Below are positions 10,575 through 20,307 of a DNA stretch of 64,000 bases, piece after piece (position 1 is the first letter of the stretch; the number at the start of each line of letters is the position of its first letter). The translations under genes and the position numbers were made by a program. The notes under the pieces are model-generated. The model was not told the origin of the DNA and ran no database searches. It saw nothing but the letters and a program-made list of their open reading frames with translations. Source of the DNA: Leuctra nigra (taxonomy: Eukaryota; Arthropoda; Insecta; Plecoptera; Leuctridae). Where the stretch lies: the NCBI GenBank assembly GCA_934045905.1, contig OW203769.1:26195705-26259704 (forward strand), in the 5' to 3' direction.

Positions 10575-12030
10575 TGCGATTTTGTACAGACAAAAGAAGA
10601 GTTGGCACAAAACTTGCCAGAGACGTAATGATGGGGTGAATGTTCATATTAACTATAAAAATTGCAATGCCGTTTATAAGGGCTATCCAATCAATAGTTG
10701 ATTGTTGAGGTACTACCGGTTGTACGAGTTCAGGAAGAGCATTGGGTGGCCTCTCTGCTTCTTCTAAGGCAGTGGTGTTTGAGGACGAGGGTTGCTCTGG
10801 ATTTATCTGAGTGTTCAAAACAGAAGCAAAAGTCCGTGGTTGCGCCAATGAGACTCGTGGCACGGGCGTGGGTTGCGTCTGAGTATTCCCTCGGTTATCA
10901 TGCTGTGGAGAAGAGCCATCTTGCTGCTGTGGACGTCGGGCTCGAGTAGCATGACGAGTTGCTGCCTTGATGACATCACATCCTCGGTAGCAAGCGGCAT
11001 GCTGCTGATTGCAGTTACAGCACTTTGCTGTTTCTGGTGACTCCTTACACTCCTTAACCTGATGCACACCTCCACATCGAACACATCGTGGCTGGCGATG
11101 ACAAAATTTGGCCGTATGACCCACTCTTTGACAATTAAAACATTGTATGACATTAATCTTCTTGCTCCGTGGGGCCTCGGTGGAGACCACGCAGTAGAGC
11201 AGTCTCTTGATTTGGCTGAGGTCCACTGGAGCCTGACCACTCGTACTTACTAGCGTACATTCAAAAAGGGGCAAAAGACGTGTACTGTCTCCAGGCATCT
11301 TCATCTGCCGCACAGAGCGGACATTGAAGCCTTGCTGCTTCAGCTCCTCTTGAATGTCTTCTGTTTCAGCAGATTGTGGCAGACCTCTCAGAACAAAACG
11401 CTGTGATCTAGTGCGCTCAGTTGGAAACGTGTAGTACTCTATTCCCTCAGTCGAGTCTAGGGCGGAGGTAATTAGTTTGTACGAGGTAATATCTCTAATG
11501 ATTACTCGAGAAACTTCGAGACCAGGTTTGATTATGAATGCCCCTTGTTCTGGACATACAGCGGAGAGCAACTCAACTAATGCCTTATGAGATTTCATAT
11601 TTTGAATCACTATTGGTGGGATTTTATACTTCTTATCTGGCAAAGTCTCCGCCGTCATCGGGGTCGTGTCCATATCATTTGCACTTGCAAGCGGCTCAAA
11701 TGAGTTCTGCGTACGCACAAGGTTGATCACTCTCTTGGATGATGGGCCTGAAGCATCTGACCCAGATGATCGTGTGCTGGGACGATCGTTACAATTACGA
11801 CGCCTTTTATTTCCTGTCACCATCGTGAAACCATCGGGAACTATGTTCAAAGACATCTCATTGGTTGCAGACTCAACTTGCATTAGCTCCGTGTCCGATT
11901 CATCACTAGACGAAAAATCATTTATAGAAGCTCCTATGGGTTGACTAGAAATGTTTATGACATTGTCTACAGCTGAAGGGGCATCTAGCCGGTTTACTTC
12001 ATCACTCCAAACTTTATATATTCCACTCAT
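10561..12030 (-). CDS. LINE ORF1: gag-like nucleic-acid-binding protein with zinc knuckles
   Basis: A 489-residue protein that would coat the element RNA. The C-terminal half carries a cluster of CCHC knuckles: CFNCQRVGHTAKFC, then CVRCGGVHQVKEC, then a third in CCNCNQQHAACYRGC. The preceding region (about residues 200-290) resembles the PRE_C2HC-type domain usual in Jockey-clade ORF1 proteins. The N-terminus is low-complexity and Ser/Asp-rich. Its TAA stop (10563-10561) lies just inside the start of ORF2. It is intact, with no in-frame stop. Confidence 0.88.
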   Translation of the reverse strand: MSGIYKVWSDEVNRLDAPSAVDNVINISSQPIGASINDFSSSDESDTELMQVESATNEMSLNIVPDGFTMVTGNKRRRNCNDRPSTRSSGSDASGPSSKRVINLVRTQNSFEPLASANDMDTTPMTAETLPDKKYKIPPIVIQNMKSHKALVELLSAVCPEQGAFIIKPGLEVSRVIIRDITSYKLITSALDSTEGIEYYTFPTERTRSQRFVLRGLPQSAETEDIQEELKQQGFNVRSVRQMKMPGDSTRLLPLFECTLVSTSGQAPVDLSQIKRLLYCVVSTEAPRSKKINVIQCFNCQRVGHTAKFCHRQPRCVRCGGVHQVKECKESPETAKCCNCNQQHAACYRGCDVIKAATRHATRARRPQQQDGSSPQHDNRGNTQTQPTPVPRVSLAQPRTFASVLNTQINPEQPSSSNTTALEEAERPPNALPELVQPVVPQQSTIDWIALINGIAIFIVNMNIHPIITSLASFVPTLLLSVQNRNASD

Positions 12031-12100
12031 TGCTCACATTACTTCAAGTCCAAATGAGCTACAAGCGTCTCTTGGTAGGTTTCGTAGACCTAGTATATAA

Positions 12101-12339
12101 AACTATTTTCTAATACTTTAAACAGATTCTGACGCGGAAAAATGGTTTGAATGGCTCCCAAAATATCTAATATCACCATTCAACACAACAAACATGCAAA
12201 ACTAGCGATTAATCCACAAATATAAGCGAAAATACTGAGAATAATTCACAGAACTAACTTTCATTTATGAAGAAACAAATGAAGTCAGAAATCAAATCAA
12301 ATAAAATGTTGAATCATATAATCTGAGGAATTTGTTCTA
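12101..12339. other. LINE 5' flank, no gene seen
   Basis: AT-rich sequence between the LINE and a small inverted-repeat element. The precise LINE 5' end is probably near the left of this interval but is not resolved. Confidence 0.4.
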
Positions 12340-12567
12340 CAGTACGTTCTACAAGGACCTTTCAGCGCCTGAGGGCAAATGCCAAAATACAAACGCCAAT
12401 AAAATGCTGTATACACCTTAGAAATGTGGATTTTCTTTGGTCATCTATTGTTATGAGGTCCGAGGAAGAGGTAGTGTCAGAAAACTAGCCAAAATTAGTG
12501 TGGAAAATAGGAATTCTACATGGAAAATAGATTTATCGCTGTTGCAAATTCCTTGTAGAACGTACTG
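12340..12567. mobile_element. Tc1/mariner-type MITE (228 bp)
   Basis: An 18-bp perfect terminal inverted repeat, CAGTACGTTCTACAAGGA, lies at 12340-12357 and reversed at 12550-12567. It is flanked on both sides by TA (12338-12339 and 12568-12569). The CAGT start and TA duplication are typical of the Tc1/mariner superfamily. There is no coding capacity. Confidence 0.75.
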
Positions 12568-13006
12568 TAGCTACCTATATTTTTTTAAACAAGCCGCCTC
12601 ACTGACTTGACAAGTTGACAGTCATGGTTGTGATTGTTCTTCATTGTTTTGTTTTGTTACTGTCCTCAGGAATTCTTTTACAAGCAAGAGTTGTGCATCT
12701 AGCAACCGAAAATAAATCGATAAAAGCTACAGTCAATCTTTGGCAAGAACTCGTCAAGTGTGAAGACGGAATGAATGATTGGCGAAGGAGTTGATTCTGT
12801 TGTGATGTTGAAATAATTATAACACGTTCCATTTCCTAAACCAATGTATGATAGCAGAATGGCGTGATGTGGCCCAATCAACTGATCGGCTTTCATCTGC
12901 TCGTGATTTCATCGATTAGTCGCAGCACTGACCAGTTCAGTCATGAACACGGAAACTGATGTGACAACTACAAACACTATTATTATTCTCATTTAAAATT
13001 CGAACA
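12568..13006. other. non-coding, left flank of the Polinton
   Basis: No gene is seen. It ends at the 6-bp target site TTCCTA (13007-13012). Confidence 0.45.
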
Positions 13007-13076
13007 TTCCTAAGTAGACAGCATTTGGGGGTTCTGGTGCAGGATGTGGAGATGTGGAAATCTCAGCTACGAGTGT

Positions 13077-13300
13077 GAGCCTATTTTATGACGTCACATC
13101 TTGTTTTGGCGCCATTTTGTCACGTGTTTCCGGTTCCCACGCTCTAGTGTGAGCCTATTTTATGACGTCACATCTTGTTTTGGCGCCATTTTGTCACGTG
13201 TTTCCGGTTCCCACGCTCTAGTGTAAGCCTATTTTATGACGTCACATCTTGTTTTGGCGCCATTTTGTCACGTGTTTCCGGTTCCCACGCTCTAGTGTCA
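13077..13300 (+). repeat. 74-bp tandem repeat in the TIR with palindromic regulatory words
   Basis: Units begin at 13077, 13151 and 13225, with a degenerate fourth at 13299. Each full unit carries TGACGTCA (CRE/ATF-type palindrome), GGCGCC, the YY1/Pho-like core GCCATTTT and CACGTG (E-box). The mirror copy is at about 36591-36812. A promoter or enhancer function for the element is inference. Confidence 0.8.
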
Positions 13301-13315
13301 GCATATTTTAACCAT

Positions 13316-13475
13316 TTCCGTCATTTTATCCGCCATTTTGTTCCACCATTTTATCCACCATTTTATCCGCCATTTTCTTCCGCCATATGCGTTTGACAGG
13401 GCGGCATTTTCAAACATATTTCCGGTTCCTACACTCTAGTCCAAGCTTATTTTAAACATTTCCGCCATTTTCTTC
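13316..13475 (+). promoter_or_regulatory. cluster of CCGCCATTTT-type motifs in the TIR
   Basis: Repeated CCGCCATTTT or CACCATTTT words lie downstream of the 74-bp repeats and match the classic YY1/Pleiohomeotic site CCGCCATNTT. The cluster is mirrored in the right TIR at about 36414-36573. A role in recruiting host factors is inferred only. Confidence 0.4.
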
Positions 13476-13530
13476 CTTCATGTCATGTGTGTTCTTCTGA
13501 CGTCACTTTTTTTTTAAATTAAAAATGTAT

Positions 13531-13600
13531 CTCGAGGTGGATTTGAACCTGCTACCATTGGAATAGGAATCCAACGCCTTAACCACTCGGCTAATTAGGC
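13531..13600 (-). tRNA. tRNA-like sequence in the left TIR (probably a pseudogene)
   Basis: Read on the minus strand it has an A-box (TAGCCGAGTGGT), a D-arm (GCC/GGC), a perfect 5-bp anticodon stem (TTGGA/TCCAA) around a 7-base loop with U33, and a perfect B-box (GGTTCAAATCC). The loop places CCT at the anticodon. The acceptor stem does not pair and the T-stem is only partly paired, so a functional tRNA is doubtful. The Pol III internal promoter boxes are intact. Confidence 0.55.
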
Positions 13601-13865
13601 GATGAGAGAAAGACGATGCAATAAGCATATACATAGGTGGTTAATGACCTGTGCAGCAACGTCATCCAGTTGTCAAGGTAAGTATTGGCGCAAACATTTA
13701 AACTTCGCGCTCGACTACAACGCTATCTGGGTGATAATAATTGTATTTACTAAAAGTGGTGTAGAAATTTAAATTTATATTTCATACTCGACTGTAGCAC
13801 TCTCTAGGTGTCAATAATTGTATTAATTAAAAGTTTAAAACTAACGCAAAAAATTAGAATGTAAA

Positions 13866-15260
13866 GATAATTTGAAATTTTGTTTTGTTTTCACATAATC
13901 CAATTGATATTTGGACATTGAATCCTACATCTTATAAAGGATTGGGATGTGGATGTGGATGAGGATGTGGATGGTAGCATCTTTTTAATTATTATTATGA
14001 AATTTTAAATTGTGTTCACATATTCCAACTATTGCACAAAATATTAAATAAAGCATTGTAATGAATGCATCTCATGTCACCTGCATTTATCAAATACACT
14101 ACACTGCTGAGGTAACAAGATACTCTAAAGACGCAATTGAACACCTGCATCATCACATCCGTGAGACAATTGCGACGTATATTGGACTTTGGACCCTGCA
14201 TCTCATAGTTGAACGGAAATGAAATCGCTGCATCATCAATTTTAGCACCTGGTTTGAGGCTAGTTCATCCATAAGGGAGTACCTCGTACGAGACTAATAT
14301 CAGGTGTATGACCTCTTGTTATAATATTAATTAGTGTTGATTGCGAAATCAAAATTTGAATTTAAAGATAATTTGAAATTTTGTATTGTTTTCACATAAT
14401 CCAACTGGTATTTGGACATTAAACCCTACATCTTATAAAGGATGTGGATGTGGATGTGGATGTGGATGTGGATGTGGATGTGGATGTGGATGTGGATGTG
14501 GAGGTGGATGAGGATGAGGATGTGGATGGTAGCATCTTTTTAATTATTATTATGAAATTTTAAATTGTGTTCACATATTCCAACTATTGCACAAAATATT
14601 AAATAAAGCATTGTAATGAATGCATCTCATGTCACCTGCATTTATCAAATACACTACACTGCTGAGGTAACAAGATACTCTAAAGACGCAATTGAACACC
14701 TGCATCATCACATCCGTGAGACAATTGCGACGTATATTGGACTTTGGACCCTGCATCTCATAGTTGAACGGAAATGAAATCGCTGCATCATCAATTTTAG
14801 CACCTGGTTTGAGGCTAGTTCATCCATAAGGGAGTACCTCGTACGAGACTAATATCAGGTGTATGACCTCTTGTTATAATATTAATTAGTGTTGATTGCG
14901 AAATCAAAATTTGAATTTAAAGATAATTTGAAATTTTGTATTGTTTTCACATAATCCAACTGGTATTTGGACATTAAACCCTACATCTTATAAAGGATGT
15001 GGATGTGGATGTGGATGTGGATGTGGATGTGGATGTGGATGTGGATGTGGAGGTGGATGAGGATGAGGATGTGGATGGTAGCATCTTTTTAATTATTATT
15101 ATGAAATTTTGAATTGTTTTCACATAATCCAACTTGTATTTGAACATTGAACTCTACATCTTATAAAGGATAGGGATGTGGATGGGGATGTGGATGAGGA
15201 TGTGGATGGTAGTAATTTTTATATTATTATTATGAAATTTTGAATTGTGTTCACATATTC
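13866..15260 (+). repeat. subterminal tandem repeat (about 500-555-bp units) with a GTGGAT hexamer
   Basis: A unit starting near 13866 recurs at 14367 and 14922, with a further partial copy near 15100. The second-to-third offset is exactly 555 bp. The first copy is shorter because it has fewer (GATGTG)n hexamers. The hexamer tracts lie at about 14441-14527 and 14996-15082. The first copy is part of the TIR, so the others are internal echoes of the terminus. The short reading frames here are not convincing genes. Confidence 0.85.
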
Positions 15261-16289
15261 CATTATTTCAAGGTGCGAAATATATTTGAATTATACACAT
15301 GGATCGCAACACGTGATTTTTTAAATTTTTTTTAGAAAAAGATATGTTTTTAAAAGTTTTCACCACTTTTTACCACTTTTTACAACTTTTCATCAATTTC
15401 TTCAAGTTTTTTCAACTTTTTGTAAAAAATCAAGATCAATCATATTTTTAGCATGTAATTTAAATGGGAATTATTCCATAACAGTAAAAAACAACTAAAT
15501 ATGATAATTTAATCCAAAACAAAAATTGTAAAGATATATTACCGTGATATTTCTAGCATGTAATTTAAATGAGAATTATTCCATAACAGTGGAAAACTAA
15601 ATTTGATAATTTAATCACAAAGAAAAAATGTAATTATATATTTTGGTGAGATTTGGGGGAAAGTGGATAGGAATGCAGGTATAAAAATTTCTACACTTGA
15701 TAACGTGGTCGGATAGGGTCATCTATATGAAATGGTACCAAGTTGGTGGCGATTAATTTTCACTAAGTTTTATATAAAAATTTCAAAACTGTTTAAAATA
15801 ATTGAATTCTAGTAGCAACTTGATATTTTTTCTATAGACTTTCCTAAAAGATCTCTGCAATTTTCGTTACTGTTTTCACTGTTGAAAGTATATAACTGAT
15901 ACAAATTACAAATTATGAATCCATTTTTCCTAAATGTGAAATCAAATTTGTTTGAGCTATCTCTTCTGTAAAAAAATAATTGAAATGTTCCATCTTCAGC
16001 CATGACCAATAAAACAGCATCACTCAAGAGGTTGTTGTACCGTTTCGGGGGAAATACCTTAAACTTGCTGTCTTCTCAATCTTGTCCATCTTCTGCATTG
16101 TTCAGAGTGAGTAGAAGTTTTGCAACTTGATATATTTTCTATAGACTTACCTAAAAGATCTCTGCAACTGTTTTTTTTTTTTTTGCTATTCGTTTTTCAA
16201 TATTCAAGCATTAGAGAAATTGCAGAGATGATAGAAAATAAAATTCAATAATTCCTATAGAAATGAATACAAATCCTAACAGCTGAAAA
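15261..16289. other. Polinton left arm, gene-free, with short duplications
   Basis: There is no supported gene. A segment near 15452-15540 is repeated with changes at 15553-15640. A stretch of about 50 bp at 15811 is repeated near 16115. A 72-codon minus-strand frame at 16027-15809 cannot be recognised. In a complete Polinton this side would be expected to hold further structural genes. Confidence 0.5.
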
Positions 16290-18213
16290 TGTTTCTATAA
16301 AACTCCTTTATTAATAACAAGAAAATAATACAAGTACATAATTCCACAAAGCTACATGTAGCTCATCTGTGGAGATGATTCACACAAATAAAAACAGGAA
16401 CAATAGAACGCATTTACGGAGTTTCAAGCAAATGTACAAAGAAAAAGGAAAATACACACATTATAGTAATCAAAAAAAGGCAATTCATATAAAAAAAAAA
16501 TAGCAAATAACAATAATTAAATCGGGTTTCAATATTAGAAGTGGGTGAATTCTTTACATGTAACGATTTTACCAAATTACACAATCATAATTAAATCATA
16601 CAAAATTAAAACTAATCAGTAGACATAGTCGAGAAAAGCCATGATTTCAGAGACACTTTAAGTTTAGAGAAGGATTCATGAGATCTTTGATTATCAGGAA
16701 GTAAGTTGAAAGTAATTGGTACAATATAATCAAGTCTACGTTTGCCATTCTTGTTGCACCAAGGAGGAATATAATACTTTTGAAGCAATGCCATTCTTGT
16801 TGCACCATGGAGGAATATAATACTTTTGAAGCAATGCTAAGCGAGTATTAACTGGATGATTTTGTAATTTTTTGTGTTCATCACTGAAATAATACTTTAA
16901 AATTAAACGATATTTATAAAGTAATTGCACAGGTAAAAAATTACATTCTAAATAATATCTGGATATATTATAATCTAAATTGAATTTTAGGTGATGAGGA
17001 ACAATTGTACTAATAATTTTATCTTGCAAAGCGACAATCCTGTGGACGAAATAATCGGAAGCATTTCCCTAAGCTAACAACCCATATAACAAGTGTGATT
17101 CAACAAGTGCGGAATACACTTAACGTAATAATTTAAAAGGCAAAACAAATTGCAGGCGATAAATGGAGAACGCGCAAGATCTAATTTTACTACAAACCTT
17201 TTCGATATGGGGTCTCCAGGTAAAAAATCTATCCACAGTTAACCCAAGATAAACAATCTGCTCAACAACACTAATTTTAATAACACAATCACAAATTTGG
17301 AAAGGATTGCCGTACTTCAGAGTGTGCAAACAAGTCGCCGAATGAGAAATTATATTGACTGAACTGTCTCTAAACTGATTTTGAGGTGTACAAATGTGCA
17401 AGATCTTGGTCTTGTCAGCATTAATAATTAAGTCCCGATCATGTGACAGCTTTAAAAGTTGGTTGAAATCAGACTGTAAAGAAGATTCTGCAACATCGAA
17501 ATTAAAGTCGGATGATAAAATTAGTATGTCATCACCATACATAAATATATGGCACTTCTCTAGACAAAGGAGCATATCATTAACATAAATGAGATACAGA
17601 AGGGGTCCTAATATTGAACCTTGCGGAACACCCGAATTTACAGGCTTTAAAACACTAAAGACATCTTTCAATTTAACAGTAATTAATCGTTCATGCAAAT
17701 AATCTATAAACCAAGTTAACATAGGACCTCTAACGCCAATTTTTTCAAGTAAAATAATGAGCTTGTCATGGTTAATAGTATCAAACGCCTTTGAGTAGTC
17801 AATAAACAGAGCCAAAACAATCTCATTATTATTCAGTTTAGTATTCACAAAATTTGCAAATTGCAGCAGGAGGTCATTTGTACCTTTATTCCTTTGAAAA
17901 CCAAACTGTAAATTACTAATAATATTAAATTTCTCTATATATTCGGTTAGATAGTGTGATATGCAACGCTCCATTATTTTATCTATGATTGACAGAATCG
18001 CTATTGGACGATAATTAGAAAAACTATTATGGTCACCCTTCTTATAAATAGGGCGGACAATAGCTGTTTTTAATTTAGAAGGCACTATCCCGCTTTTAAA
18101 GGATAAATTACATAACTTTGCAATGACAGGACTTATAGCATGTGCTACAAGGACAAGATCCCGCACACGGACGCCATCCAATCCAGGTTGTTTATTGACA
18201 TCAAATTTACCAA
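16290..18213 (-). mobile_element. 5'-truncated non-LTR retrotransposon inserted in the Polinton
   Basis: Minus-strand remains of a LINE reverse transcriptase and 3' UTR sit directly against the broken capsid-like gene at about 18213. The 5' end is missing; the frame opens in the GLDG region before the first RT motif. The 3' UTR probably extends to about 16290, where a reversed polyadenylation-type signal (TTTATT) occurs. It differs from the Jockey element at 8-12 kb, having YGDD instead of YADD in the catalytic box. Confidence 0.8.
16612..18211 (-). pseudogene. decayed LINE reverse transcriptase
   Basis: The reverse transcriptase is recognisable from NYRPIAILS, then LFIDYSKAFD, NSGVPQGSILGPLLYL and the catalytic MYGDD, and continues in frame to 17120. 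Two in-frame stops follow, at about 17120 and 17070. The C-terminal region resumes at 17029-16612. There a 46-bp tandem duplication (16744-16789 and 16790-16835) shifts the frame. The gene is therefore dead as well as 5'-truncated. The same reverse transcriptase is present at 26530-27489 in the repeated contig. Confidence 0.85.
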
Positions 18214-18501
18214 TTATATGTCACCAGTTTCATAGTAGCCCGGCTTTATGTCCACTCTTTCATATACCCTAGTTTTTTTCTTTCCTAGAATAGTTTTTCG
18301 TGAAACACCAACATAATTTTGACCTTTAGTCACATTGAACAGCGTTTGTGGGTAATGAAGTTCAACCAAAGCTACCTCCCAGGGACCTCCTGATAATTTT
18401 ACAGGTTCCTGCAATTGAGTGACAAAATTTGCTGTCGTATTATCCTTATACATTTTCATCGAACTGTTGCTAGGCAACGTCATGTAGAGAGAACGATTCA
18501 T
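18214..18501 (-). pseudogene. N-terminal fragment of a Polinton structural (minor-capsid/penton-like) gene, cut by a LINE
   Basis: The 95-codon frame starts with an ATG that overlaps the integrase stop in an ATGA. Its N-terminus (SLYMTLPSNSS, then GGPWEVALVELHYPQ) resembles the start of a virion protein common in arthropod Polintons, which I believe is the minor capsid or penton-like protein; that assignment is from memory of the family. It stops abruptly after residue 95, where LINE sequence begins. Family members are several times longer. No capsid continuation is seen on the far side of the LINE. Confidence 0.6.
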
Positions 18502-19586
18502 ATTTTTTGAATGTCAGAAGCTAATATCCAAGAGTTGAATTTGGCAGGCAGACCCTTCCACTGAACCAAAACTTTCTCACTGACGCCCTGCCCCGTTTTG
18601 CGTATGATTTTATGTATTTTGTAAAGAGAATTATCACCCTTCGTAACTTTTTGCAATTCTTTTTCATAAAACGTTTCAACAATTTCCTCACCTTCTAAAT
18701 CTTCAATTCTATACACCACTTGGTGTCGATCAACAATACAAATGACTTTGAATATTTCGTTAGACCAATTTTGTTCGTAACCCTTATCAAAAATTATTTT
18801 TTCTCTGCTGATACGCACATAATCACCTACCTTTAATTTAGGTTTAGATCGTTTCCTACTCTCAATTTCATTATCTTTATAAAGATGACGCCAAACTTCA
18901 AGAGCATTTTTGTCACTCACCGCAGCTGGCATCATACCAATTGACCTATGCACTCGATGATTATAAGCATTCATCAGTTTTGGTAGTACATTTATGTAGC
19001 GATACGTGTTCTTTAATGTAAAATACTTCCACATAATTTCCTTGATTGATCGGTTGAGCCTCTCAGCTATACACGCTTTGGTGTCAGGGTTATTTGTGTA
19101 GTAAAAATGAACATTATTTTTGGTGAGAAATTTTTGAAAATGTAAATTTTTAAATTCTCGGCCTTTATCGGTCTGTATGCAAACAGGTTTACGCTTACTT
19201 TGTTTGAAAATCTTTGCGAAAGCCTGAGACACTTCTTTACCTGTCTTTTGTTTAAGAGGAATCAACCAAGCAAATTTACTGAATACATCAATTACAGATA
19301 ACAAATAGTTGTATTTATCATTAAATTTACTGAGTGATCTCATATCATTTAAATCAGCCTGCCATAGTTCATCAATGCTGTTGACTATGTATCGGTTACG
19401 TTTAAATCTTTTTCGAACAGGTTTATGTAAACTATAAGTATCTTGAGATTGAAGCCATTGCAAAATAATTTTTTTAGGAATCTCTTTATTAGTTGCCTTC
19501 CACAGTGCATTTAAAGTAGAAAATCCAGCTGGATGCCCAGGATCATTATAAATACAAGACAATCTTTTACATATTTTAGAATTCAT
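18498..19586 (-). CDS. Polinton retroviral-type integrase with chromodomain
   Basis: A 362-residue enzyme that would insert the element ends into host DNA. The catalytic core has the DDE residues at D78 (WQADLND), D140 (IQTDKGREF) and E175 (IAERLNRS), with 34 residues between the last two, as in retroviral integrases. A C-terminal chromodomain (about residues 321-362; LVQWKGL and NSWI) may direct it to modified histones. It is intact. Its ATG overlaps the upstream gene's stop in ATGA (19586-19583), and its own stop overlaps the next start in the same way. The tight coupling suggests a polycistronic message or internal promoters. Confidence 0.92.
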   Translation of the reverse strand: MNSKICKRLSCIYNDPGHPAGFSTLNALWKATNKEIPKKIILQWLQSQDTYSLHKPVRKRFKRNRYIVNSIDELWQADLNDMRSLSKFNDKYNYLLSVIDVFSKFAWLIPLKQKTGKEVSQAFAKIFKQSKRKPVCIQTDKGREFKNLHFQKFLTKNNVHFYYTNNPDTKACIAERLNRSIKEIMWKYFTLKNTYRYINVLPKLMNAYNHRVHRSIGMMPAAVSDKNALEVWRHLYKDNEIESRKRSKPKLKVGDYVRISREKIIFDKGYEQNWSNEIFKVICIVDRHQVVYRIEDLEGEEIVETFYEKELQKVTKGDNSLYKIHKIIRKTGQGVSEKVLVQWKGLPAKFNSWILASDIQKI

Positions 19587-20302
19587 TTAAACACAAATTC
19601 ATCCCAATCTCCCATAGAAGTTGCTCCTCGTGTTCGTTTTGATGGCTTCTCCGAAGGTGATGGCAGAGGTCTGTTCAGTTGATGGTATCGCTGAAGAATG
19701 TCTTCTCTTCTTCGAATGTTTCCTATAAGTGTAAGTGGTAGATTTATGTCGGTGAGAATTTTGGCAAACATGTTCCAACCAATCGGTTCTGTTTCTCCTC
19801 GACGATTGCGAACAAGATCAGATATCAAATCTGTGATTGTGGAACCGAAAATTTTCACACCGTTCACACTGACAAGTCCCGAATCATCCCATGAAATAGC
19901 ATCAGATGATGCCAGCTTATCGAAAATAAGTCCAGCTTTTCTTTTAAAAGTGCCGGGAACAGCTTGTAACACTTGTGTTCTCATGGGTTCTTCAAAAACT
20001 GCATCATCTTCATCCTCTTCCACCATCTTCTTCACAGGGATTCCAGGGTGAGTTTCAACTTTTTCAGGACGTATCTCCATAGAAATAGGTTGACGGGCTT
20101 CATTTACAAAATATAAATACCTTTGTAGAACTTCATAATATTTACGCCATTTTTCATCATCAGAAATTTTGCTAGCGTGAAGTATTTGATGTTTATCTCT
20201 ATCAAGAGATGATAATGTATCATTGAGAGGATGTATTTGCGGTTGTTGAAGTCGTTGCATACTCTCTGGGTTTACAAGAATCATCTTTTTAGTATTATCC
20301 AT
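19583..20302 (-). CDS. conserved Polinton protein of unknown function
   Basis: A 239-residue protein. The N-terminal half is charged, with an acidic patch (EEDEDDAVFEE). The central part (about residues 120-200) has SWDDSGLVSVNGVKIFGS and a segment ending in GWNMFAKIL, resembling a domain I associate with arthropod Polintons without a firm function. The C-terminus is basic and Ser/Pro-rich and ends in GDWDEFVFK. It lies 5 bp after the small basic gene and overlaps the integrase start by 4 nt. A virion or scaffold role is plausible from context but not shown. Confidence 0.7.
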   Translation of the reverse strand: MDNTKKMILVNPESMQRLQQPQIHPLNDTLSSLDRDKHQILHASKISDDEKWRKYYEVLQRYLYFVNEARQPISMEIRPEKVETHPGIPVKKMVEEDEDDAVFEEPMRTQVLQAVPGTFKRKAGLIFDKLASSDAISWDDSGLVSVNGVKIFGSTITDLISDLVRNRRGETEPIGWNMFAKILTDINLPLTLIGNIRRREDILQRYHQLNRPLPSPSEKPSKRTRGATSMGDWDEFVFK

Positions 20303-20307
20303 AATGA

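Larger units (their letters stand above)
7700..12100 (-). mobile_element. Jockey-clade non-LTR retrotransposon, apparently full length
   Basis: Two intact overlapping frames on the minus strand (ORF1 12030-10561, ORF2 10574-7935) have the organisation of the Jockey clade: a zinc-knuckle gag-like protein, then an APE endonuclease/reverse transcriptase. The outer limits are approximate. The 5' leader lies to the right of 12030. The 3' UTR runs left of 7935, and an A/T-rich simple stretch at about 7718-7750 may mark the tail. I could not identify a convincing target duplication. Absence of stops or frameshifts in either ORF suggests a recent, possibly active copy. Confidence 0.85.
13013..14355 (+). 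repeat. Polinton left terminal inverted repeat
   Basis: About 1.34 kb that pairs with 35534-36876. Left and right coordinates sum to 49889 at every point I checked (13013, 13531 and 14251), so the arms are colinear without visible indels. A few mismatches appear only near the inner end. It contains a 74-bp tandem repeat, a tRNA-like sequence and one copy of a longer subterminal repeat. Confidence 0.93.

Noticed and set aside
14016..14756. Repeated 61-codon frames in the subterminal repeat (also 35688-35873)
   Set aside because: Present only because the DNA repeat is conserved; no protein-like features.
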